Positions 39,064 through 48,367 of a stretch of 64,000 bases of DNA are shown in pieces. Location: positions 1 through 64,000 of the forward strand of contig DATKQM010000062.1 in the NCBI GenBank assembly GCA_035532735.1, read 5' to 3'. The position numbers were made by a program, and so were the translations under genes. How positions within the stretch are numbered: the stretch's first letter is position 1; every line of letters starts with the position of its first letter. The DNA is from Chersky-840 sp035532735 (GTDB lineage Bacteria > Actinomycetota > Acidimicrobiia > Acidimicrobiales > UBA8190). A model generated the notes under the pieces. It was not told the DNA's origin. It saw only the letters and a program-made list of their open reading frames with translations, and ran no database searches.

Positions 39064-40367
39064 CGCGTTTTCGGCGCATCGCAGACACGACCTTCCGGTC
39101 GCTGCACACGCGCAACTACCGGCTTTACTTCACCGGACAGATCATCTCGGTGAGCGGCACGTGGATGCAGAGCGTGGCGCTGGCGTGGCTGGTGGTCCAC
39201 TACCTCGCGCCCAAGAGCCAACGCGGCGTCGACATCGGGATCACCCTCGCCCTGCAGTTTCTGCCCATGCTCCTCTTCGGCGCCTGGGGTGGTCTCATCG
39301 CCGATCGCGTCGACAAGCGACGCCTGTTGGTCACGACCCAGATCTCTGCCGGGTTCCTGGCGCTAGCGCTCGGCCTCCTCGTGCTCATCGGCCCGGGCCA
39401 GGCGGGATCGGCGCACCTGTGGGAGATCTACCTGCTGTCGCTTCTGGTCGGGGTGGTGAACATGTTCGACAATCCCGCCCGTCAGACATTCGTCATCGAG
39501 ATGGTGGGCAAGAACGACCTGTCGAACGCGGTGAGCCTCAACAGCATCGTCATGAACGGCGCCCGGGTCATCGGCCCCGCCATCGGCGGCGTGCTGATCG
39601 CCACGGTCGGCCTCGGTGTCTGCTTCCTCACCAACGCGGCAAGCTATGGGGCGGTCATCGTGGCGCTGATGCTCATGCACCGATCGGATCTGCACCCCGC
39701 CCAGCGTGTGGCTCGTGCCAAGGGCCAGCTGCGTGCAGGGGTGCGTTACGCATGGCGGACCCCGAACCTCCGAGACCCGCTCATGCTCGTCTTCGTGGTC
39801 GGGCTTCTCGCCTACAACTTCACTGTGATCCTCCCGTTGCTCGCCCAAGAGACATTTCACGGAGGAGCTGGGACCTTTGCCTTGCTCACCTCGCTCATGG
39901 CCGGTGGGGCCGTGGTGGGTGGGTTGATCGTGGCCAACCGGGGCAAGCCCAACATTCACCGGCTGACGGCGGTCGGAATCGCATTCAGCGTGATGATCGG
40001 CGCCGTCGCCCTGTCTCCGAGCCTGGCCGTCGCGTGTGTGGCACTCGTATTCATGGGTGGGCTCTCCATCGCCTTCATCGCCACTGCCAACTCCGCCATC
40101 CAGCTCCAGGTCGAGCCGACCATGCGCGGTCGCGTCATGGCGCTCTACGCCATGGGGTTTCTGGGCACCACCCCGATCGGCGCGCCGCTCGTGGGTTGGA
40201 TCTGCCAGACCTCGAGTCCCCGGGTCGCTCTTCTCGTCGGAGCCTTCGCCACCCTCGTGGCTTCGACGGTGACCCGGTTGGGTCACCGCAACGAACACCG
40301 CCGGATCGCCGCGATGTCGCCGGTGATCGATGAGGCCGAGCCCGGCACCGAGCTCGGTGTGGCCTGA
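39060..40367 (+). CDS. MFS transporter, EntS-like drug or siderophore exporter
   Basis: A 435-residue carrier with 12 predicted helices. It opens with FRSLHTRNYRLYFTGQIISVSGTWMQSVALAW, characteristic of the EntS/MFS_3 group. The loop GGLIADRVDKRRLLV is the MFS motif A region. NMFDNPARQTFVIEMVG and NAVSLNSIVMNGARVIGPAIGG follow. Start is a GTG at 39060 overlapping the MarR stop. It likely exports an organic compound sensed by the MarR protein. No siderophore genes are near. Confidence 0.92.
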   Translation: MTRFRRIADTTFRSLHTRNYRLYFTGQIISVSGTWMQSVALAWLVVHYLAPKSQRGVDIGITLALQFLPMLLFGAWGGLIADRVDKRRLLVTTQISAGFLALALGLLVLIGPGQAGSAHLWEIYLLSLLVGVVNMFDNPARQTFVIEMVGKNDLSNAVSLNSIVMNGARVIGPAIGGVLIATVGLGVCFLTNAASYGAVIVALMLMHRSDLHPAQRVARAKGQLRAGVRYAWRTPNLRDPLMLVFVVGLLAYNFTVILPLLAQETFHGGAGTFALLTSLMAGGAVVGGLIVANRGKPNIHRLTAVGIAFSVMIGAVALSPSLAVACVALVFMGGLSIAFIATANSAIQLQVEPTMRGRVMALYAMGFLGTTPIGAPLVGWICQTSSPRVALLVGAFATLVASTVTRLGHRNEHRRIAAMSPVIDEAEPGTELGVA

Positions 40368-40391
40368 ATCCCTACCGCCGGCGCTGCGGGA

Positions 40392-41624
40392 CTAGGCGTG
40401 GGCGGCCTTGGGCTCCTTGGGGAGCCCGAGGATTCGCTCTCCCACGATGTTGCGCTGGATCTCGGCGGTGCCACCCCAGATGGTCTCGGAGCGGCTGAAG
40501 AAGAACGAGGCCTGCAAGTCGCCCACGGGGTAGTCGGTCGCCCCGCGCCGCGGCCGCATGAGCTCGCCCTCGTCGCCTCCGGGCCCGCCGAGGACCTGGC
40601 CCTCGAGCCCGAGGATGTCTATGGCGAGGTTCATGACCTCGCGGTGGTATTCGGACCAGAACATCTTGTGCGTTGCCCCGAGCGCAGCGGCGTCGTGGGT
40701 GTTGTTGAGCGCGTCGGTGAGCGAGCGGTAACCGTTGATCTGCATGATCTTCACCTTCGACCAGGCGCGGGCCAGGCCCTGGCGGACCTCAGGGTCGGTA
40801 CTGCGTCCCGTGCGCCTGGCGTCGTCGATGACGTGGTCGAGCTCGCGCAAGAAGCGCCGGTGGCCGGTCGTCGACGAAGCCCCTCGTTCGAAGCCCAGGG
40901 TGGTCATGGCCACCTTCCATCCGTTGTGCTCGCCCCCGACCACGTTCTCCCGGGGACAGCGAGCACCGGTGAAGAACACCTCGTTGAACTCCGAAGAGCC
41001 GTCGATCTGCCGGATGGGTCGGACCTCGATCCCCGATTGCTTCATGGGGACGAGCAGATAGGAGATGCCCTGATGCTTGGGTGCTTGTGGGTCGGTGCGG
41101 GCCAGGAGGAAGATGTAGTCGGCGAATTGCGCCTGGGTCGTCCACACCTTTTGGCCGTGGATCACCCATTCGTCGCCGTCGAGATCGGCTCGCGTCTTGA
41201 GCGAGGCCAGGTCGCTGCCTGCGTCGGGCTCGGAGAAGCCCTGGCACCACGAGATGGTTCCGTCGAGGATCTTGGGGATGAACTCCCGCTTCTGTTGCTC
41301 GGTGCCCCACTGCAAGATGGTCGGGCCCACGAGGGTGTCGCCGAAGAAGTCGGCGCGCATGGGTGCCACCGCCCGGGCGAACTCCTCGTTGAGGACGACC
41401 TGTTCGATCAGCGAGAGGCCTTTGCCTCCATACTCCTTGGGCCACGAGGCGCAGATCCATCCCCCCTGGCGGAGCTTGCGGACCCAGTCCGCGTTGAATG
41501 CCTCGCGCTCGGTACCGGTGAGCTGGAACCCGGGCTCGAACCACCCATCGGGGAGGTTGTCCTCCAACCAGCCCCGGACCTCTTTGCGGAGTGCTTCTGC
41601 TTCGGGCGGATAGGTCAGGTCCAT
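40392..41624 (-). CDS. Acyl-CoA dehydrogenase (FadE-like)
   Basis: A 410-residue FAD enzyme of beta-oxidation type. SWCQGFSEPDAGSDLASLKT and WVIHGQKVWTTQAQFADYIFLLAR are the central beta domain. RSETIWGGTAEIQRNIVGERILGLP is the C-terminal FAD-binding and dimer region. The group resembles mycobacterial FadE proteins that can pair as heterodimers in steroid side-chain breakdown, but no partner adjoins here. It converges with the MFS gene. Nothing suggests regulation. The ATG at 41624 matches the family start. Confidence 0.94.
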   Translation of the reverse strand: MDLTYPPEAEALRKEVRGWLEDNLPDGWFEPGFQLTGTEREAFNADWVRKLRQGGWICASWPKEYGGKGLSLIEQVVLNEEFARAVAPMRADFFGDTLVGPTILQWGTEQQKREFIPKILDGTISWCQGFSEPDAGSDLASLKTRADLDGDEWVIHGQKVWTTQAQFADYIFLLARTDPQAPKHQGISYLLVPMKQSGIEVRPIRQIDGSSEFNEVFFTGARCPRENVVGGEHNGWKVAMTTLGFERGASSTTGHRRFLRELDHVIDDARRTGRSTDPEVRQGLARAWSKVKIMQINGYRSLTDALNNTHDAAALGATHKMFWSEYHREVMNLAIDILGLEGQVLGGPGGDEGELMRPRRGATDYPVGDLQASFFFSRSETIWGGTAEIQRNIVGERILGLPKEPKAAHA

Positions 41625-41688
41625 AGGGTCGAACGTATCCCCGGATGAGGCGTCGAGCCAAGGGCATCATCGGCGAGTGGGATCGTCC

Positions 41689-43281
41689 CTATGAGAGCTG
41701 GACGGCTTTCACGAACAGCAGGACCACCGCCACGAAGAGATAGGCGTACATGAGGTACATCGTCGTCGTCCGGCCCCGCGTCCATTTGGGTCGTTCGATG
41801 AGGGCCAGGGGGGGCATCCGCCACGTCATCCGCCGTTCGAGGTCCTCGTGGTCCGGAGCGGCGCGGTGGCGAAGCGCCCGAAGGTACAGCGCGCCCGCCA
41901 CCACCAAGACGATCCCCAGCGCACTCGAAAGGCCCGCCAGGAGGGCGGGTACGTCGATGTGGGGGAACACGGTGGTCGTCATCAAGATGAGGGACAAGAC
42001 GAACAACACCGACACGATGAACGTCGACAGGACGTTCAGCCAGGGGCGGTTGATCCAGGGGCCGAGCACGGCCTTGTCGTTGCACAACAGGAGCAGGAAG
42101 ACCGTGGCACTCGGCAACAGGATCCCGGCCAGCGCCTGGACGGCGGTGGTGATGACCCCGAGCGGTGCTCCGGGGATCAGGACGATCGTGGCCGCCAGGG
42201 CCACGATCCCCGTGAAGGTGGCGTAGAAGAACTTGGCGTCACGCACCCGGCGGTTGAGTGAGTGTCGGGTGCCGAAGATGTCACCGAACGCGTACGACGT
42301 CGACAGCGTCACTGCGGCCGCACCGATGATCGACGCGTTGAGAAGGATGATGGCGTAGAGGGTGCCCGTGGCGTTTCCCAGGTAGCGGTCGAGGTTGTTC
42401 GCCACGCCGCCGGCGTTGATGAAGTGCCCCGCCGCGCGCGTGTGGGCGAAGGCGAAGGCCACCGTGATGATGATCAGACTGGCTGCCAGCACCGTGATGA
42501 ACGAGCCGAGGACGGTGTCGACCCGCTCGTAGTTGATCCAGCGGGGCGTGATGCGCTTGTCGACGATGTTGGACTGCTGGAAGAACAACTGCCACGGCGC
42601 CACGGTGGTGCCCACGACGGCGATGATGAGCAGGATCGACGTCGAGTTGAACCCGCCTGCCACCCCGGGGGTCACGAAGTGCTTCAGCACCGGCCCGGCG
42701 TGGGGATGGGCGTAGACCGCCAGGGGGATCACGAGGAAGTTCGCCGTGATGAACAGGAGCATGAATCGCTCCCAACGCCGGAAGCTGCCGCTGGCGGTCA
42801 TGGCCACGAGCCCGAGCGCGGCCAGCGGGACCGAGATGTAGGGACTCACGCCGAAGTAGCCCAGGGCCAAGCTGACCCCGATGAACTCGGTCACGATGGT
42901 GAGGAAGTTCAAGACGAACAGGTCGCCGACCGAGAATGCCCCCCAGAACTTCCCGAAGCGCTCGTTGATGAGCCGGGCATGACCCACGCCGCACACCGCC
43001 CCGAGGCGGACGACCATCTCCTGGTTGACGATGAGGACCGGGATCAGGAGGGGGAGCGTCCACAACAAGCTGAGGCCGAAGTTCTGCCCGGCTTGGGAGT
43101 AGGTGGCCACCCCACCGGCGTCGTTGTCGCCCACCATGACGATGAGCCCGGGGCCGATGATGGCGAGCAACGTGAGCACACGCCCGCGCCACGAGCGCCG
43201 AGGCCCCTCATCGTGGACGCGAATGGTCCCGAGAGCACCTTGGATGCCACCCCCGAGCTCCTCGTCAGAGGGCACGGGCAT
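41689..43281 (-). CDS. NRAMP-related divalent-metal transporter with altered binding site (NRMT-like, Mg2+ candidate)
   Basis: A 530-residue transporter with about 11 helices and LeuT-type repeats. TM1 should carry DPGN. Here it reads GDNDAGG, giving Asp54-Ala-Gly-Gly57, so Pro and the metal-binding Asn are lost. TM6 should carry MPH. Here it is TTVAPWQ (Ala228-Pro-Trp230), so the soft-metal Met is lost. These changes are those expected of NRAMP-related magnesium transporters (NRMT), as shown for Clostridium and Eggerthella proteins, rather than Mn/Fe carriers. An MgtE-N/CBS gene lies upstream. The long leader before it is structured. The start at 43281 is an ATG with weak upstream site. Confidence 0.85.
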   Translation of the reverse strand: MPVPSDEELGGGIQGALGTIRVHDEGPRRSWRGRVLTLLAIIGPGLIVMVGDNDAGGVATYSQAGQNFGLSLLWTLPLLIPVLIVNQEMVVRLGAVCGVGHARLINERFGKFWGAFSVGDLFVLNFLTIVTEFIGVSLALGYFGVSPYISVPLAALGLVAMTASGSFRRWERFMLLFITANFLVIPLAVYAHPHAGPVLKHFVTPGVAGGFNSTSILLIIAVVGTTVAPWQLFFQQSNIVDKRITPRWINYERVDTVLGSFITVLAASLIIITVAFAFAHTRAAGHFINAGGVANNLDRYLGNATGTLYAIILLNASIIGAAAVTLSTSYAFGDIFGTRHSLNRRVRDAKFFYATFTGIVALAATIVLIPGAPLGVITTAVQALAGILLPSATVFLLLLCNDKAVLGPWINRPWLNVLSTFIVSVLFVLSLILMTTTVFPHIDVPALLAGLSSALGIVLVVAGALYLRALRHRAAPDHEDLERRMTWRMPPLALIERPKWTRGRTTTMYLMYAYLFVAVVLLFVKAVQLS

Positions 43282-43648
43282 TCCCGGTGTGCAAGGCCTG
43301 TGCGGCCATGAAGGACCTCCCGACGGTGCCGACGTCGTGGGCGTGCAGGGATCGCGCGCACGCCATGGCGTCGGCCGGCCTCCGGTTAGCCCAGTGGCGT
43401 CAACTCTGCCTGGCGGCGTGCGCGCGTGAATCGTCTAGGTGACGGGTCAGCGTGCAGCGCTGCTCCTTTGTCGGCCCTGGGAGCCGCACCAGAGAAAGCG
43501 GTGGCATCCGGTAGGGCGCCGGACTCGCCGCGACTTGCTCACGGTGCACCCTTTCACGCCGGAGAACCGGCTGAGGTGCGGCTTCTTCGGGAGGGATCCT
43601 ACCGTGTCCGCCCCGTCTTCGGGAGTTGGACCGGGCCACAATGAAGGG
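43282..43648 (-). promoter_or_regulatory. Structured leader before the NRAMP-related gene
   Basis: A gene-free 367-base interval between the MgtE-N/CBS stop and the transporter start. Read on the minus strand, AGCCGCACC (43583-43575) pairs with GGTGCGGCT (43490-43482), enclosing 84 bases. Inside lie two hairpins: GCCGG-TTCT-CCGGC (43571-43558) and TCCGG...CCGGA (43523-43507). Further on, GACGCCACTGGGCTAAC (43401-43385) resembles the GACGCCAATGGGTCAAC core of M-box magnesium riboswitches, and GGTGCGGCTCC resembles its GGTGAGGCTCC. The order and spacing are not canonical, so the class is not assigned. Confidence 0.5.
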
Positions 43649-44908
43649 TCAATCGTCGACCGACGTCATCCCGAAGTCTCGCCGCCAACCGGTGGGAAGC
43701 AGCATCTCGAGCACGTCGTCGACGGTGATCACTCCCACCATGCGGTGCTGCTCGTCCATCACCGGGGCCACCGTCAAGTTGAAGTCGGTCATCTTGCGGG
43801 TCACGGCGTGGAGGTCCCAATCGGGATGGACGTGGGCGGGGTTGGGGCGGACCACCGAGCCCAGCGTCCGGGTCGGTGCCGCCTGGATGAGCCGCACCAC
43901 CGACGCCGAGCCGGTGACGCGGCCGTCGTCACCTCGGGCGAAGACCACGGCGAGGGCCTCGGGGGGTGCGGTGCTGCTGCGCACCGCCTCGAGGACGTTG
44001 CTGACCGGCGTCGACTCCGCCAGGCAGAGGAAGTCGGGGCTCATGAGCCCCCCCGCGGTCTCGGGGTTGTAATTCAACAGTGTCCGGATCTTGCGCTGCT
44101 GCGCTCCGGGGAGGAGCTGGAGCACCGGCAGTCGGTGGTCCTGGTCGAGCTCGACGATGAGATCAGCGGCGTCGTCGGGGGCCATGGTGGCGAGTAGGCG
44201 GGCCGCTTCGGCATCCGAGCGGCTGCGGACGAACTCGATCTGATGCTCGGCGTCGAGCTCTTCGAAGACGTCGGCCTCGAGCTCGCGGTCCTGACCCACG
44301 GCCTCGATGATCTCTTCGCCCTCTTCGTGTGAGGCCGCTTCCACCAGGTCAGCGATCTGCGCGGGATGGAGCCGGGCGAGCTTTCGATAGGGGATGCGCA
44401 GTCGCGCCGTCGGGACGTGCGCGACGAAGGGCTCGATGCTCGCCCAGTCCACCACCTTCCCGGCCGGGATCCGCCTGCCGATGCCACGGGGCAACAGCCG
44501 TCGCAGCGCCACGCGCGGGCTGGGGTCGACGGCGACGACCTCCCAACGACCGTCCACGTGCGCCAGCTCGATCTCGTTCGCCCGGATCAGCCGGGCGCCT
44601 TGGAGGTTGATCAGGTGTCGGGCGCGCAGGTCCTTCGACAGCAGGACCTCGCCGGGGCGTCGTTCGAAGCGCTTCAGGCTCACGGTGTCGCCCACGAACT
44701 GCACCCGACCGGGCTGGAGGTCGGGGATGCGGGCGATCGGTACGAAGAGCTGACGGCGGGCGATGCGGACGACGACGCCGGTCACCGGAGGATGGGGGGC
44801 GAACCCCAATTGGGCGATGAGGTCCTCGACCCGTCCGAGACGGTCCCCGTCCCGGTCCACGAGCGCGCCCCTGACCACGCTGGACAGGTGCAGGATCTCG
44901 ATGGCCAT
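43649..44908 (-). CDS. PRC-barrel + MgtE N-domain + paired CBS protein (no membrane domain)
   Basis: A 419-residue soluble protein. A PRC-barrel-like N-terminus (VVRGALVDRDGDRLGRVEDLIAQ) is followed by a linker, then an MgtE_N superhelix (LHPAQIADLVEAASHEEGEEI, LATMAPDDAADLIVELDQ). A CBS pair follows (TVSLAESTPVSNVLEAV-like segment, TLGSVVRPNPAHVHPDWDLHAVTRKM and VITVDDVLEMLLP). True MgtE channels continue into five membrane helices. Here the protein ends. It likely senses Mg2+ or ATP/Mg-ATP and gates or regulates the adjacent transporter. The stop is 367 bases before the transporter start. Confidence 0.85.
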   Translation of the reverse strand: MAIEILHLSSVVRGALVDRDGDRLGRVEDLIAQLGFAPHPPVTGVVVRIARRQLFVPIARIPDLQPGRVQFVGDTVSLKRFERRPGEVLLSKDLRARHLINLQGARLIRANEIELAHVDGRWEVVAVDPSPRVALRRLLPRGIGRRIPAGKVVDWASIEPFVAHVPTARLRIPYRKLARLHPAQIADLVEAASHEEGEEIIEAVGQDRELEADVFEELDAEHQIEFVRSRSDAEAARLLATMAPDDAADLIVELDQDHRLPVLQLLPGAQQRKIRTLLNYNPETAGGLMSPDFLCLAESTPVSNVLEAVRSSTAPPEALAVVFARGDDGRVTGSASVVRLIQAAPTRTLGSVVRPNPAHVHPDWDLHAVTRKMTDFNLTVAPVMDEQHRMVGVITVDDVLEMLLPTGWRRDFGMTSVDD

Positions 44909-45108
44909 CCTTGGCGCTCCTCGAGCGACGCAGTGCGTGAAGCCGCCTCCAACTTAGTGGATTCCATCGGGGCGACGTGCCTCGCCCCATGCCTCGGAGG
45001 CGTGGCCAGGACCGAAACGGGCCCCTTGCCGTTGACCTGCACCGTTTGCGCCCGAGGAGAGATCCTTGGGAGGCTGATCGGCCATGATCTCCCACGCTGG
45101 CCACGCGC

Positions 45109-46515
45109 GTGCCTAAAAGTCCCTGGCAGCGCTGGGCGGAGATTCGTGCCTCGTGGGAGCGCAGCACCCACATCGCCGTCCCCGCGGCTCGTCGCGCCGC
45201 CCCGGCTCGGCCGGGGGGATTGCGGATCGCCTATCTCGTGTACCGGGGGAACCCCCGTTGTGGTGGCCAGGGTGTCTACACGCGCCACCTGGCGCGCGAA
45301 TTGGTGGGCCTGGGCCACTCCGTGGAGGTCTTCGCCGGCCAACCCTGGCCCGTGCTCGACGACGGCGTGGGGTTCACGCCCGTCCCGGGCCTGGACCTGT
45401 ACCGGGATCCCGACCCCTTCCGGGTGCCGCACCCGCGCGAGTTCCACTCCTCCGCGGACCTGCTCGAGTTCGGCGTCATGTGCACCGCCGGGTTCCCCGA
45501 GCCCCGGACCTTCTCTCTGCGGGCGCGCCGACTGCTGGCGGCACGACGCAGTGACTTCGACGTCGTGCACGACAACCAATGTCTGGGCTCGGGCCTGTTG
45601 GGAATGCTGGAGGACGGGTGGCCACTACTCACCACCCTCCATCACCCCATCACCGTCGACCGGGTCCTGGCGCTCTCCCATGCCGAGAACGCCTATCGCC
45701 GACTCACCCAACGACGCTGGTTCGGGTTCCTGGGGATGCAGATGCGCGTGGCCAAGCAGTTGCCGCGCATCGTCACGGTGTCGGAGTCGTCCAAGGTCGA
45801 CATCAACGCGCAGATGGGTGTGGACCTGGCCCGAATGACGGTGGTCCCGGTGGGCGTGGACCACACGGTGTTCCGGCCTCGGCCCGATCGCCCCCGCATC
45901 CCGGGACGGATCATGGTGACGTCCTCGAGCGACGTCCCCATGAAGGGTCTTGTCCCCTTGCTCGAAGCCCTGGCCAAGCTGCGGACCGAGCGCGCCGTCG
46001 AGTTGGTCGTGATCGGCCGGCCCACCGAGGGCGGGCGGGTGGCTCGGACCATCGATCGGCTCGGGCTCTCCCACGCCGTGCACTGTGTGAGTGGGATCTC
46101 CGACGACGAGCTCGCCTGCATGTACGCCGAGGCTCAGGTGGCCGTGGTGCCGTCGCTGTATGAGGGGTTCTCCCTGCCCGCCATCGAAGCCATGGCCTGT
46201 GGCGTCCCGCTGGTGGCCACCACCGGAGGTGCGCTCCCCGAGGTGGTGGGCGCAGACGGCGAGACAGCCCTGTTGGTCACGCCCGATGATCCCGAGGCGC
46301 TGGCCACGGGTATCCGCCGCATTCTCGACGACGACGCTTTGGCGTCCCGGCTCGGCGAAGGTGGTCGTCAGCGCGTGCTGGGACGGTTCACATGGGAGGC
46401 CACTGCACGCGGCACCGCCGAGCAGTACCGGTTGTTGCTCGACGACCACCGTCGCGACTCGTTGGTGTCGGCCGACGCCACTGCCGTCACTGTGGGAGCG
46501 AACCGACCGTGCTGA
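45109..46515 (+). CDS. Glycosyltransferase family 4 (GT-B)
   Basis: A 468-residue GT-B enzyme. The N-terminal acceptor domain has LRIAYLVYRGNPRCGGQGVY and FDVVHDNQCLGSG. The C-terminal donor domain has VTVSESSKVDINAQMGV, VGVDHTVFRP, and the EX7E block VPSLYEGFSLPAIEAMACGVPLVAT, with the two Glu. It transfers a nucleotide-sugar to an unknown acceptor. Start is a GTG at 45109. It heads a coupled unit: the methyltransferase start lies seven bases inside its 3' end. The unusual neighbours argue against a simple cell-wall role. Confidence 0.9.
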   Translation: MPKSPWQRWAEIRASWERSTHIAVPAARRAAPARPGGLRIAYLVYRGNPRCGGQGVYTRHLARELVGLGHSVEVFAGQPWPVLDDGVGFTPVPGLDLYRDPDPFRVPHPREFHSSADLLEFGVMCTAGFPEPRTFSLRARRLLAARRSDFDVVHDNQCLGSGLLGMLEDGWPLLTTLHHPITVDRVLALSHAENAYRRLTQRRWFGFLGMQMRVAKQLPRIVTVSESSKVDINAQMGVDLARMTVVPVGVDHTVFRPRPDRPRIPGRIMVTSSSDVPMKGLVPLLEALAKLRTERAVELVVIGRPTEGGRVARTIDRLGLSHAVHCVSGISDDELACMYAEAQVAVVPSLYEGFSLPAIEAMACGVPLVATTGGALPEVVGADGETALLVTPDDPEALATGIRRILDDDALASRLGEGGRQRVLGRFTWEATARGTAEQYRLLLDDHRRDSLVSADATAVTVGANRPC

Positions 46516-47222
46516 CCGTCGACTACGGACGCCTGGGAGTGGGTCGCGGCGAGCGGTTGCTCGACCTCGGATGTGGTGGCGGACGTCACGCTTTCCAGGC
46601 CGTGCGCCTCGGGGCGAGAGTGGTCGCCCTCGATGCCCAGGCCACCGAGGTGGCACAGGTCAGAGACACCATCGGCGCCATGCTCGACGCGGGTGAAGTC
46701 CGGGTCGACGACGAGGCGGGTGTGGTCCAAGGTGACGCGCTACGCCTTCCCTTCGCCGACGCCAGCTTCGACCGCGTCATCGCCTCGGAGGTCCTCGAGC
46801 ACATTCCTGAGGACGGATCGGCAATGGCCGAGTTGTCCCGGGTGCTCAGACCCGGCGGCACCATGGCGGTGACCGTGCCGCGTTTCGGCCCCGAAGCGGT
46901 CAACTGGGCGTTGTCGAACGACTACCACGACGTCCCCGGTGGCCACGTCCGCATCTACCGCCGGTCCACGCTGTTCGAACGCCTCCGGGGGGCGGGGCTG
47001 CGTCCGGTCGCCAGTCATCACGCCCACGCCCTCCACTCGCCGTACTGGTGGTTGCGCTGCTGGGTCGGGCCCCGGCGCGACGACCATGTGGCCGTGCGCG
47101 CCTATCACCGGCTGCTTGTCTGGGACATCATGCGCGCCCCACGCCTCACGCGGGTCACCGAGCGTGTGCTCAACCCCCTTCTCGGCAAGAGCCTCGTCGT
47201 CTACCTGGAGAAGCCTGCATGA
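46509..47222 (+). CDS. Class I SAM-dependent methyltransferase (Methyltransf_11)
   Basis: A 237-residue methyltransferase. The AdoMet loop is LLDLGCGGGRHAFQAVRLGARVVALDA, with motif II VVQGDALRLPFADASFDRVIASEVLEHIPE and LSRVLRPGGTMAVTVP. The C-terminal part (HSPYWWLRCWVG, VTERVLNPLLGKSLVVYLEKP) is specific. The GTG at 46509 overlaps the glycosyltransferase end by seven bases. The next gene starts at ATGA over its own stop. It probably methylates the product made by the neighbours. Confidence 0.93.
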   Translation: MLTVDYGRLGVGRGERLLDLGCGGGRHAFQAVRLGARVVALDAQATEVAQVRDTIGAMLDAGEVRVDDEAGVVQGDALRLPFADASFDRVIASEVLEHIPEDGSAMAELSRVLRPGGTMAVTVPRFGPEAVNWALSNDYHDVPGGHVRIYRRSTLFERLRGAGLRPVASHHAHALHSPYWWLRCWVGPRRDDHVAVRAYHRLLVWDIMRAPRLTRVTERVLNPLLGKSLVVYLEKPA

Positions 47223-48367
47223 CACGGACCGAAGGAACGATCCCGATGGCGGGCCGTGTGAGTGAGGTGGACGGCGAGCTCGTCGGTCGACCCGTGGTGG
47301 CGGCGATCCCCGAGATCCCCGGCGTGCTCAGCGCCCAGGAGGTGGTGGCGACCGCGGCCACCATCGCCGAGGTGCAACTCCATGATGGGATGATCCCGTG
47401 GTTCGAGGGTGGGCACTGTGACCCCTGGAACCACGTCGAGTCGGCGATGGCGCTCAGTGTGGCCGGATTTCACAAGGAGGCCACCCTCGCCTACCAGTGG
47501 CTGGCCGACACCCAGCTCCCCGACGGGTCGTGGTTCAACTACTACCTGGCCAGCAATGGGGTGAAGGACCCCCGCCTCGACACCAACGTGTGCGCGTACG
47601 TCGCCACCGGTGCCTGGCACAACTACCGGGTTACCGCCGATGTCACGGTCTTGCGGTCCATGTGGCCGGTGCTCGACAGAGCCCTCGAGTTCGTGCTGCG
47701 GTACCAGCGCGAGGACGGGGCCGTCTTGTGGTCGGTCGACCCCGACGGCCACCCCGGTCGCTACCCGTTGCTAACCGGATCGTCGTCGATCTATCACGCC
47801 CTGCGCTGCGGCGTGGCCTGTGCCGAGACACTGGGTGACGAACGCCCCGACTGGGAGCTCGCTGCGGGCCGCCTGGCTCACACCATCGCGCATGCGCCGG
47901 AAGTGTTCGAGCCCAAGCACGAGTTCGCCATGGACTGGTACTACCCGGTGCTCTCGGGAGCTCTCTCGGGCGAAGCTGCCGCGGCGCGCATCGACCAGTG
48001 GTGGGACACCTTCGTCATGGACGGTCGTGGGGTGCGTTGTGTGTCGACCGGCCCCTGGGTCACCGCCGCGGAGACCGCGGAATGCGCGCTTGCTCTCGAT
48101 GCGGTCGGTCGGCGCGCCGAGGCGTTGGCCCTGCTCACCTGGACACGAGCGCATCGTCGGCCCGACGGCTCGTACTGGACCGGGATCGTCTATCCGGAGA
48201 TGGAGACGTTCCCCTTCACCGAGCGGACGACCTACACCGCCGGTGCGATCGTGCTGGCGGCTGACGCCTTGTCCAACGCCTCGCCCGCGGCGGGGCTCTT
48301 CCGGGGTGAGTCGTTGCCCGACTGGCTCGACCTCACCGAACCTCGGTGGGAGGCTCCACCCGCCTGA
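47219..48367 (+). CDS. Alpha/alpha-toroid protein (squalene-cyclase/prenyltransferase-repeat-like), function unknown
   Basis: A 382-residue alpha-helical protein of the (alpha/alpha)6 toroid fold. QW-like repeats occur: AYQWLADTQLPDGSWFNYY and RYQREDGAVLWSV. HCDPWNHVESAMALSVAG and WVTAAETAECALALDAVGR are further helices, and HRRPDGSYWTGIVY closes the ring. The class II terpene cyclase motif DxDD is absent. Similar proteins are annotated as prenyltransferase or as six-hairpin glycosidase, but no catalytic acid pair is certain. It starts with ATGA on the methyltransferase stop (coupled). It overlaps the convergent methyltransferase by 35 bases. Confidence 0.75.
   Translation: MTRTEGTIPMAGRVSEVDGELVGRPVVAAIPEIPGVLSAQEVVATAATIAEVQLHDGMIPWFEGGHCDPWNHVESAMALSVAGFHKEATLAYQWLADTQLPDGSWFNYYLASNGVKDPRLDTNVCAYVATGAWHNYRVTADVTVLRSMWPVLDRALEFVLRYQREDGAVLWSVDPDGHPGRYPLLTGSSSIYHALRCGVACAETLGDERPDWELAAGRLAHTIAHAPEVFEPKHEFAMDWYYPVLSGALSGEAAAARIDQWWDTFVMDGRGVRCVSTGPWVTAAETAECALALDAVGRRAEALALLTWTRAHRRPDGSYWTGIVYPEMETFPFTERTTYTAGAIVLAADALSNASPAAGLFRGESLPDWLDLTEPRWEAPPA

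Noticed and set aside
43282..43648. Confident M-box or yybP-ykoY riboswitch call
   Set aside because: Fragments resemble the M-box but not in the canonical order or spacing. A covariance search would be needed before naming it.
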